A stretch of DNA of 7,024 bases from an uncultured Prevotella sp. Lineage in GTDB: Bacteria > Bacteroidota > Bacteroidia > Bacteroidales > Bacteroidaceae. Shown piece by piece: positions 1 through 5,650 of this stretch; the stretch's first letter is position 1; every line of letters begins with the position of its first letter. Below the pieces are notes generated by a model, which saw only the letters and a list, made by a program, of their open reading frames with translations, was not told the origin of the DNA and ran no database searches. The stretch covers positions 1-7,024 of the forward strand of contig USCM01000101.1 in the NCBI GenBank assembly GCA_900553155.1. Reading direction: 5' to 3'. Made by a program: the position numbers and the translations under genes.

Positions 1-853
1 TGTCGATACCCTTCTCGTTGATGCCCTCGCCAGTAAACTCAAGCTCAATACCAACATGCTTGAAGGCATAATAGCAGAACTCACGCACCGTGTGCTGTAC
101 ACCAGTAGCGATAACAAAGTCTTCCGGCTGCTTGTGCTGAAGTATTAGCCACATACACTCCACATAGTCCTTGGCATATCCCCAGTCGCGTTTTGAGTCG
201 AGATTGCCAAGATACAGACGCTCTTGCTTGCCTTGCTTGATGCGTGCGGCGGCAAGGGTTATCTTGCGTGTAACGAATGTCTCGCCACGGCGCTCGCTCT
301 CATGGTTGAAGAGAATGCCCGAACAGCAGAACATACCATATGCCTCGCGATACTCACGCACAATCCAATAGCCATAGAGTTTAGCCACAGCGTAGGGCGA
401 ATAAGGGTGGAACGGGGTGTTCTCGTTCTGCGGAACCTCCTCCACCTTGCCATAAAGCTCGGATGTGGAAGCCTGATAAACACGGCACGTATCTGCAAGA
501 CCACACTGGCGTATAGCCTCAAGTATACGCAATACACCGGTGGCATCCACATTGGCGGTATACTCTGGAGAGTCGAAGCTCACCTGAACATGACTTTGGG
601 CAGCAAGATTGTACACCTCAGTAGGGCGCACCTTGTTCATTACCTGTATAATACTCATTGAGTCGCCGAGGTCGGCATAATGCAAGTGGAAGTGCTCGCG
701 GCCTTCAAGATGAGCAATACGCTCACGATAATCAACCGACGAGCGGCGTATTGTGCCGTGCACATCATAACCTTTCTCAAGCAAGAACTCAGCAAGATAC
801 GAACCATCCTGTCCTGTTATACCCGTGATAAGGGCTACCTTTCTATTCTCCAT
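1..853 (-). CDS. gmd: GDP-mannose 4,6-dehydratase (3' end beyond the left edge)
   Basis: Converts GDP-D-mannose to GDP-4-keto-6-deoxy-D-mannose in the cytoplasm, the first step toward GDP-L-fucose and related deoxysugars for surface polysaccharides and glycoproteins. Reading the minus strand from the ATG at 853 gives an uninterrupted 284-codon frame. It is an extended-SDR protein: the NAD(P)-binding glycine motif TGITGQDG is at residues 10-17, RRSS at 36-39, and NLAAQSHV at 82-89. The catalytic residues are visible as T130-S131-E132 followed by YAVAK with Y154 and K158. LFNHESERRGETFVTRKI (181-198) is the characteristic Gmd block. Full-length family members are about 360-375 residues, so roughly 80-90 residues lie outside the window. 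Fcl (GDP-fucose synthase) is often the downstream partner and would be off the left edge. No Shine-Dalgarno precedes the ATG. The gene is divergent from everything to its right. Confidence 0.97.
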   Translation of the reverse strand, partial: MENRKVALITGITGQDGSYLAEFLLEKGYDVHGTIRRSSVDYRERIAHLEGREHFHLHYADLGDSMSIIQVMNKVRPTEVYNLAAQSHVQVSFDSPEYTANVDATGVLRILEAIRQCGLADTCRVYQASTSELYGKVEEVPQNENTPFHPYSPYAVAKLYGYWIVREYREAYGMFCCSGILFNHESERRGETFVTRKITLAAARIKQGKQERLYLGNLDSKRDWGYAKDYVECMWLILQHKQPEDFVIATGVQHTVREFCYYAFKHVGIELEFTGEGINEKGID

Positions 854-965
854 ATTTATATTATTGTTATATATTTTTACATGTTTATTTTACCTAAAAT
901 TAACCACTTTAAGTCAATGTACTTATATATATAACTATACTTTCGGCATTTTATTGCCAAGAATC

Positions 966-996
966 CAAACCAACAATATATATTATATATACCAAT
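966..996 (-). promoter_or_regulatory. Tentative promoter for gmd
   Basis: Read on the minus strand, ATTG (996-993) is followed after exactly 19 bases by TTGGTTTG (973-966). This fits the Bacteroidota primary sigma factor pattern (TTG, about 19 bases, TAnnTTTG) with one mismatch, T instead of A at the second base of the -7 box. Transcription would start near 960, giving a leader of about 105 bases whose first bases can form a short stem-loop (TGGCA with TGCC-type arms, 958-945). The region is so AT-rich that a chance match is possible, and no better candidate was seen nearer to the gene. Confidence 0.35.
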
Positions 997-1159
997 AAGC
1001 CACGCAACGCCATATTGCCCAACTCCTTACCACATCCTCCAAACGACAATATGATTGCTCAAATCAGTTTAAATTAATGAAAACAAGCACTCCAACTTAC
1101 ACTTTTTTCAATATGTGTGGGAACACGGAACATTTTTTCAAAAATAATTACTAAAAAAG

Positions 1160-1190
1160 TTTGGAGTATACAAAAAATGTGATATCTTTG
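1160..1190 (+). promoter_or_regulatory. Bacteroidota-type promoter upstream of the short transcript / DUF2400 gene
   Basis: TTTG at 1160-1163 (-33 element) and TATCTTTG at 1183-1190 (-7 element) are separated by exactly 19 bases. This is a full match to the Bacteroidota consensus TTTG-N19-TAnnTTTG. The predicted transcription start is near 1197. The next gene starts at 1314, but an intrinsic terminator lies between them at 1257-1288, so the promoter drives either a short RNA or an attenuated leader. Confidence 0.8.
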
Positions 1191-1196
1191 CATCAG

Positions 1197-1289
1197 TTAT
1201 CCTGAAAACAATCTTTTTACCTTAAAGAAGAGACTAATACCTATTGAAGATTTGAAGCGGTTGCCTGGGAAGGTTATCGCTTTTTTTTG
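1197..1289 (+). ncRNA. Candidate short untranslated RNA or attenuator leader of about 90 nt
   Basis: The unit is bounded by a consensus promoter on the left and a hairpin plus eight T's on the right, so its predicted transcript is about 90 nucleotides. There is no ATG within it, so it is not a leader-peptide gene of the usual kind. A weak 5-bp stem (TCTTT 1212-1216 with AAAGA 1224-1228) precedes the terminator, and TTGAAG occurs twice (1244-1249 and 1252-1257), the second copy entering the terminator stem. I do not recognise it as a known riboswitch, tRNA, SRP RNA or 6S RNA. It could be an independent small RNA. It could equally be the 5' leader of the DUF2400 gene, whose ATG is only 25 bases past the T-run. 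Both ends are predicted, not observed. Confidence 0.5.
1257..1288 (+). terminator. Rho-independent terminator (or attenuator hairpin)
   Basis: GCGGTTGCCT (1257-1266) pairs with AGGTTATCGC (1271-1280) as a 10-position stem with one T-T mismatch and two G-T wobbles. It closes on the four-base loop GGGA, a GNRA-type tetraloop. Eight T's follow immediately (1281-1288). Upstream GAA could extend the stem into the T-run. The orientation is unambiguous because the T-run is on the plus strand 3' side. No plus-strand gene lies upstream in the window, so what it terminates must be the short transcript starting near 1197. Confidence 0.8.
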
Positions 1290-1313
1290 TACCTTTACAC
1301 CAAAAATTATTAT

Positions 1314-2063
1314 ATGCAAACAGAATTGAAACACCAAATAGCGCAACTTGCCGCTAAATACGAAAACACCCAATTCCTTCCAGCCGACCCAAGCTCGTTT
1401 ATGCACCGTGTAAATGGAGCCGCCAACCAGGAGTGCATGGCATTTCTTGCATCCTGCCTGAGCTATGGTTCGCGCAAGCAGTTTTTCCCTAAGATACAGT
1501 TTCTGCTCGACTCAGCCCACGGCGAACTACACCATTGGGTTGGTTCGGGCGAATGGCGCAACGACATCCCCGACTCTACCGCTTGCTATTATCGCCTTTA
1601 CACCTTCCACGATATGCACTGCCTTCTTGCCGCATACGAGGAGATGCTTACCCAATATGGCAGCATGAAGGAGTACATACGCCTCAACGCCACCACTGGC
1701 ATTGAGGCTGTAGCTGCCCTATGCCGCTTCTTCGCCGAACGCGGAGCAAGCAAGATAGTGCCCAAGAACACCTCTTCGGCTTGCAAACGCGTGTGCATGT
1801 TCCTTAGGTGGATGGTGCGCGAAGGGTCGGATGTAGACCTCGGACTATGGGCAGACATCATCGACCGACGCACCCTCATAATGCCTCTCGACACCCATGT
1901 GGTGCAGGAAGCCAACCGTATGGGACTGCTCAACAGCCGAACAGCGTCCATGTCGACAGCACGCCGACTGACCGATGCCATGCTTGAAGTATTCCCTGAC
2001 GATCCACTTAAAGGCGACTTTGCCCTCTTCGGACTTGGTGTAGACGATAGCGCAAAACCATAA
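1314..2063 (+). CDS. DUF2400 / TIGR02757 family protein, possible HhH-GPD-like fold
   Basis: A soluble protein of 249 residues with no signal peptide or membrane segment, belonging to the conserved uncharacterised family TIGR02757. Family blocks seen: FLASCLSYGSR (44-54), SACKRVCMFLRWMVR (155-169), VDLGLW (174-179), LIMPLDTHV (188-196), MGLL (203-206) and DDPLKGDFALFGLGV (229-243). Family function is not established. PLDTHV resembles the PVDTH(V/I) block holding the catalytic Asp of endonuclease III-type glycosylases, and K158 in ACKR could correspond to their nucleophilic Lys; this is inference. The ATG at 1314 is chosen over an in-frame TTG at 1287, which lies inside the terminator T-run and would add residues the family does not need. 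Expression may depend on readthrough of the terminator at 1257-1288. The length is normal for the family and the gene looks intact. Confidence 0.9.
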   Translation: MQTELKHQIAQLAAKYENTQFLPADPSSFMHRVNGAANQECMAFLASCLSYGSRKQFFPKIQFLLDSAHGELHHWVGSGEWRNDIPDSTACYYRLYTFHDMHCLLAAYEEMLTQYGSMKEYIRLNATTGIEAVAALCRFFAERGASKIVPKNTSSACKRVCMFLRWMVREGSDVDLGLWADIIDRRTLIMPLDTHVVQEANRMGLLNSRTASMSTARRLTDAMLEVFPDDPLKGDFALFGLGVDDSAKP

Positions 2064-2130
2064 CATTGTTCGTTTTATCTTCAATAATATACGATTTTAG
2101 CAAACATTATTCATTTACAACAATCGTTAT

Positions 2131-2161
2131 TTTGTGCTTTACGATTAAACAAGTAACTTTG
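2131..2161 (+). promoter_or_regulatory. Promoter of the exporter operon
   Basis: TTTG at 2131-2134 and TAACTTTG at 2154-2161 are separated by exactly 19 bases, a full match to the Bacteroidota promoter pattern. The predicted start is near 2168, leaving a leader of about 44 bases before the ATG at 2212. The -33 box sits inside an inverted repeat (AATCGT 2122-2127 and ACGATT 2141-2146), and the leader contains a 14-base palindrome, so regulation by a DNA-binding protein is plausible. Confidence 0.85.
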
Positions 2162-2186
2162 CAACGGTTTAAACTAATTTTATATA

Positions 2187-2200
2187 ATTGATATATCAAT
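2187..2200. promoter_or_regulatory. 14-base perfect palindrome in the operon leader, operator candidate
   Basis: ATTGATATATCAAT is its own reverse complement and lies between the predicted transcription start (about 2168) and the ATG at 2212. This is a common place for a roadblock operator of a dimeric repressor such as a TetR- or MarR-type efflux regulator. No regulator gene is visible in the window. AT-rich palindromes arise easily by chance, so the functional call is tentative although the palindrome itself is certain. Confidence 0.4.
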
Positions 2201-2211
2201 AAAAAACAACT

Positions 2212-3093
2212 ATGGAAAAGAAAAAGCTCATTACTGGGATAGTAGCGGGTATAGTAGGTATTGCCCTTGTTGGGACAATCGCATACCTCTACGTAAATCT
2301 TGACAACCAGAAGAAGGAAAACAAGGCAATGCAGGAACTCGCCGACCTTGACAAGAAGGAAATGGAGAACGAGTATCAACAGTTTGCACAGCAATACAGC
2401 GAGATGAAGACTCAAATAACCAACGACTCTATTGTTGCACAGCTCACTGCGGAGCAGGAAAAGACAGAGCGACTGCTTAAGGAGTTAAAGGAAACCAAGT
2501 CCAACGACGCTCGCGAGATAGCCCGACTAAAGAAGGAACTTGCCACCGTACGTGCCGTATTGCGTAGCTACGTCATTGAGATTGACTCGCTTAACCGTCT
2601 CAACCAGAACCTTACAGCCGAAAACACACGCATCAAGGGACAATACAGCGAGGCTACACGACAGATTGAAGGCCTCAACACCGAGCGTGCATCGCTTTCG
2701 GAGAAGGTAGCCATTGCCGCACAGCTCGACGCTACCGGCATCTCTATGCAGCTTAAGAACAAGAGAGGCAAGAGCACAGACAAGACATCGAAGACAAAGA
2801 CAGTACAGGTGAACTTCACCATAGCCAAGAATGTTACTGCACAAAACGGCCACAAGACATTCTATGTGCGCATCACAACACCATCTGGAACAACACTTGG
2901 CGGAGGCGGTTCATTCAATTATCAGAACCGTACACTTGAGGCTACAATGAAGAAGACTGTCGAGTACGATGGTCAGGAGACCAGCATCAGCACCTTCTGG
3001 AACGTATCGCAGTCGTTGCTTGAGGGCACTTATCATGTAAGCATCTTTGCCGACGGCAATATGATTGGCTCGCGTAGCTTCACATTCAAGTAA
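2212..3093 (+). CDS. Membrane-anchored coiled-coil protein of unknown function, first gene of the exporter operon
   Basis: I do not recognise a named family. The 293-residue product has four parts: a basic N-terminus (MEKKK); one hydrophobic helix at about 6-28, rich in G, A, I and V; a long charged helical region at about 30-170 rich in E, K, Q and L that reads as coiled coil; and a C-terminal region at about 195-293 that looks beta-rich. The last part has alternating hydrophobic stretches such as VQVNFTI and TFYVRITT, a glycine cluster at 230-233, and the ending SRSFTFK. A Lys/Ser/Thr-rich linker (182-196) separates coil and C-domain. The topology is probably a signal anchor with the bulk in the periplasm. 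Being first in an operon with a TolC channel, adaptor and permeases, 15 bases ahead of the TolC gene, it may be an accessory of the pump; that role is inferred from context only. Confidence 0.88.
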   Translation: MEKKKLITGIVAGIVGIALVGTIAYLYVNLDNQKKENKAMQELADLDKKEMENEYQQFAQQYSEMKTQITNDSIVAQLTAEQEKTERLLKELKETKSNDAREIARLKKELATVRAVLRSYVIEIDSLNRLNQNLTAENTRIKGQYSEATRQIEGLNTERASLSEKVAIAAQLDATGISMQLKNKRGKSTDKTSKTKTVQVNFTIAKNVTAQNGHKTFYVRITTPSGTTLGGGGSFNYQNRTLEATMKKTVEYDGQETSISTFWNVSQSLLEGTYHVSIFADGNMIGSRSFTFK

Positions 3094-3108
3094 TTGACAA
3101 TTCATAAG

Positions 3109-4596
3109 ATGAAATATAAGCTTTTAATATTGGCCTTGGCTTCATTGGCTCTCGAAAGCCATGCACAGCAAGTGCTGCCTCTTGACAGTTGTCGCGCTTT
3201 GGCATTGCGCAACAACAAGACCCTTTCGTCGTCAAGATTGCAGCTCGACATGGCACGCTATACCACCAAGGCAGCAAAGACCAAGTACCTGCCGCATGTC
3301 AGTGCGGTAGGTGGCTACGAACTTACAAGTCGCCAAATTTCATTGCTAAGCAAAGACCAGAAGTCGGCTCTCTCTAAAGCTGGCACCAACGCAACGGGCG
3401 CTTTGCACGACGATATAGCCAATGCACTGTCTAACCTTGCACAGCAAGGAGTGCTCACACCAGAGCAGGCCACATCGTTCGGCAACCTGTTTGGACAGGT
3501 TGGAGGCAAGATTGGCGAAGCCGTAAACCACGTCGGACAGAAGTTTGTAGACGCTCTTAAGACCGACACCCGACAGATGTACGCCATATCGGTTATGGTT
3601 ACACAGCCTATATACATGGGTGGCGCCATAACTGCAGCCAACAATATGGCTCGCATTGGCGAGGAACTTGCACAGAACAACATAGAGATGTCTACCCAGA
3701 AAACCCTGCACGACATCGACCAGGCATATTGGACGGTGGTTTCTGTAAAGCACAAGAAACGCCTTGCCGAGAGCTATCTCGAAGTGGTTAAGAAGCTCGA
3801 CGATGATGTCAAGAAGATGATTCGCGAGGGAGTGGCTACACGTGCCGACGGACTTAAGGTCGATGTAAAGGTTAATGAGGCCGAGATGGCTCTCACCCAG
3901 GCTGAGAACGGACTCGTATTGTCGAAGATGTTGCTGTGCCAGCTGTGCGGACTGGATGTCGACTCGAACATAACTCTTGCCGATGAAGATGCCGAAAACC
4001 TTGCAGCTATGGGTGGCGACGAGCCTGCCGACCGCCAAGTGGCTATGGAGAACCGCCCCGAACTGAAGATGCTTCAGAACTCGTTAGACCTCAGCAAGCA
4101 GTCGACAAAGGTTGTACGTGCCGCCTTTATGCCACAGGTATTGATGACCGGCGGCTACCTTGCAAGCAACCCCAACGTATACAACGGCTTCGAGCGCAAG
4201 CTGTCGGGTGTATGGAACGTAGGCGTTATGGTACGCGTTCCGCTGTGGAACTGGATGGAAGGCACCTACAAGGTGCGCGCCAGCAAGATAGCCTCGGCAA
4301 TGGTAGAGCTTGAGAAGGACGACATAGCCGAGAAGATAGAGCTACAGGTAAGCCAGAGCCAGTTCAAGGTAAAAGAGGCCAACCGCCGTCTTGCCATGGC
4401 AACAAAGAATGTGGAGAATGCCGATGAGAATCTGCGTTGTGCCACACTCGGCTTCAAGGAAGGCGTGATACAAACCACCGACGTTATGGCTGCACAGACA
4501 GCATGGTTGCAGGCTCAGTCGCAGAAGATTGATGCAGAGATAGATGTCAAACTAAGTCAGGTAAACTTACGCAAGGCACTTGGTGTATTGCAATAA
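3109..4596 (+). CDS. TolC-family outer-membrane efflux protein
   Basis: Outer-membrane channel subunit of a tripartite exporter; the family forms trimeric beta-barrel/alpha-helical tunnels that dock to the periplasmic adaptor. The 495-residue precursor starts with a Sec signal peptide (MKYKLLILALASLALESHA, likely cut after A19). The mature part has the family's duplicated structure: VTQPIYMGGAI (164-174) is matched by VRVPLWNWMEG (375-385), and EGVATRADGLKVDVKVNEAE (240-259) by EGVIQTTDVMAAQTAWLQAQ (451-470). PEL (317-319), which introduces the second half, is present. An insertion-like segment of about 80 residues (75-155) precedes the first strand motif. ATG 3109 is preferred over an in-frame TTG at 3094 directly abutting the previous stop, because only the ATG gives a proper signal peptide start. 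It is cotranscribed with the adaptor 26 bases downstream. Confidence 0.95.
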   Translation: MKYKLLILALASLALESHAQQVLPLDSCRALALRNNKTLSSSRLQLDMARYTTKAAKTKYLPHVSAVGGYELTSRQISLLSKDQKSALSKAGTNATGALHDDIANALSNLAQQGVLTPEQATSFGNLFGQVGGKIGEAVNHVGQKFVDALKTDTRQMYAISVMVTQPIYMGGAITAANNMARIGEELAQNNIEMSTQKTLHDIDQAYWTVVSVKHKKRLAESYLEVVKKLDDDVKKMIREGVATRADGLKVDVKVNEAEMALTQAENGLVLSKMLLCQLCGLDVDSNITLADEDAENLAAMGGDEPADRQVAMENRPELKMLQNSLDLSKQSTKVVRAAFMPQVLMTGGYLASNPNVYNGFERKLSGVWNVGVMVRVPLWNWMEGTYKVRASKIASAMVELEKDDIAEKIELQVSQSQFKVKEANRRLAMATKNVENADENLRCATLGFKEGVIQTTDVMAAQTAWLQAQSQKIDAEIDVKLSQVNLRKALGVLQ

Positions 4597-4622
4597 CAAC
4601 ACACACATTATACACAACTATT

Positions 4623-5609
4623 ATGTCAGAAAAATCACAACATAAGAATATACTTATCACTGTTGCATGTTCTACGGCAGTGATAGCAGCAGTGGCTGTA
4701 ATTGGAGCATTGTCGCTCAAGCAGGAACCAGAGACTATTCAGGGACAGATAGAAGTGTCTGAGTACCGAGTGTCAAGCAAGGTGCCTGGACGTATTCTTG
4801 AGCTGCGTGTAAAAGAGGGCGACTATGTGAACGTGGGCGACACCCTCGCCATTCTCGATGCCCCGGAGGTACGAGCCAAGATGGCTCAGGCCCAGTCGGC
4901 AGAGAATGCGGCAAGCGCTATGGACGAGATGGCTAACAACGGAGCACGCAAGGAGCAGGTACGCGCAGCCTTCGCCGTACTTCAGCAGGCAAAGGCAGGT
5001 CTTGATATCGCACAGAAGTCGTACACCCGTGTACAGCGCCTGTTCGACGAGGGCGTTATGACAGCGCAAAAACGCGACGAGGCATTTGCCAACTACAAGG
5101 CTTTCGAGGCACAGGTCAAGGCTGCACAGAGCCAGTACGACATGGCTGTCAACGGAGCACGCATGGAAGAGAAGAAGGCTGCCGCCGCACAGGTAGGCCG
5201 TGCCAAGGGTGCTGTAGCCGAGGTTACAAGCTACATCAACGAGACAATGCAGATAGCGCAGATGGCTGGCGAGGTAAGCGATGTATATCCTAAGGTAGGC
5301 GAACTCGTAGGAACTGGCTCGCCTATTATGTCGGTATCGGTAATGAGCGACATGTGGGGAACATTCAATGTACGCGAGGACCAGCTCGACGGAATGAAGA
5401 TTGGCAGCACCATCACAGCCTTTGTACCTGCCTACAAGCGCGACATCCGCATGAAGGTCTACTACATCAAGGACCAAGGCTCGTATGCCGTATGGAAAGC
5501 TACAAAGTCGAACGGCCAGTACGACTTAAAGACTTTCGAGGTAAAGGCACGTCCAATAGACAAAATAGAAGGCTTGCGTCCGGGCATGTCGCTTGTTCTT
5601 AAGAAGTAG
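4623..5609 (+). CDS. HlyD-family periplasmic adaptor, YbhG-like
   Basis: Membrane fusion protein linking inner-membrane permeases to the TolC-type channel. It has 328 residues, close to E. coli YbhG (about 330). Parts in order: inner-membrane anchor (9-31); first half of the lipoyl domain (about 41-79, with SSKVPGRILELRVKEGDYV at 51-69); long alpha-hairpin (about 80-205); second lipoyl half (about 209-243, with GEVSDVYPKVGELV); and beta-barrel (about 245-328, ending RPGMSLVLKK). The hairpin tip has R136, L140, G144 and T147, like the R-x3-L-x3-G-x2-S/T channel-docking motif of adaptors. NGAR words at 106-109 and 177-180 flank the hairpin as a repeat, matching the paired GNR-type repeats of YbhG. 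The usual AP-x-x-G before the second lipoyl half reads AQMAG here. This supports pairing with the downstream permeases of YbhS/YbhR type. Confidence 0.94.
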   Translation: MSEKSQHKNILITVACSTAVIAAVAVIGALSLKQEPETIQGQIEVSEYRVSSKVPGRILELRVKEGDYVNVGDTLAILDAPEVRAKMAQAQSAENAASAMDEMANNGARKEQVRAAFAVLQQAKAGLDIAQKSYTRVQRLFDEGVMTAQKRDEAFANYKAFEAQVKAAQSQYDMAVNGARMEEKKAAAAQVGRAKGAVAEVTSYINETMQIAQMAGEVSDVYPKVGELVGTGSPIMSVSVMSDMWGTFNVREDQLDGMKIGSTITAFVPAYKRDIRMKVYYIKDQGSYAVWKATKSNGQYDLKTFEVKARPIDKIEGLRPGMSLVLKK

Positions 5610-5650
5610 ACAAGCCAACGGATTGATGAGCTGACAAGTAAAACTAAGAA

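Larger units (their letters stand above)
854..1313. other. AT-rich intergenic region between gmd and the DUF2400 gene
   Basis: This 460-base stretch separates two divergent genes and contains no convincing coding sequence: frames on both strands are short, low-complexity or overhang gmd. What can be seen, left to right: the AT-rich gmd leader; a small inverted repeat GGCA/TGCC (945-948 and 955-958); a tentative minus-strand promoter (966-996); an alternating TA tract (976-991); two near-identical T6 words exactly 30 bases apart (1101-1110 and 1131-1140) around a GTGT-GGGA-ACAC mini-hairpin (1115-1126); a strong plus-strand promoter (1160-1190); and an intrinsic terminator (1257-1288). The section from about 1000 to 1100 holds nothing I can name. 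Confidence 0.8.

Noticed and set aside
171..934. Plus-strand open frames across the gmd region, including one at 680-934
   Set aside because: They overlap the well-supported minus-strand gmd frame or run into low-complexity AT-rich sequence. They lack recognisable domains or a plausible start region.
945..958. GGCA-TTTTAT-TGCC hairpin as a terminator
   Set aside because: Only four base pairs, with no T-run following on either strand in the right orientation.
976..991. Alternating TA tract as an origin or integration site
   Set aside because: A short TA run in an AT-rich spacer, with no DnaA boxes, iterons, tRNA gene or recombinase nearby.
1287..1313. TTG start at 1287 giving the DUF2400 protein nine extra residues
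   Set aside because: The TTG lies in the T-run of an intrinsic terminator, and the ATG at 1314 gives a family-typical N-terminus.
2107..2415. Minus-strand open frame over the exporter promoter and the start of the coiled-coil gene
   Set aside because: It covers a consensus promoter and a well-supported gene start, and its product is low-complexity hydrophobic sequence without a recognisable domain.
3094..3108. TTG start at 3094 for the TolC-family protein
   Set aside because: It directly abuts the previous stop codon and would put five polar residues before the signal peptide. The ATG at 3109 gives a standard signal peptide.
4773..5477. Long minus-strand open frame opposite the adaptor gene (also 3346-4038 and 6614-7018)
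   Set aside because: Their translations are rich in Cys, His and Leu with no domain and lie wholly opposite strongly supported genes. They are antisense by-products of codon bias.
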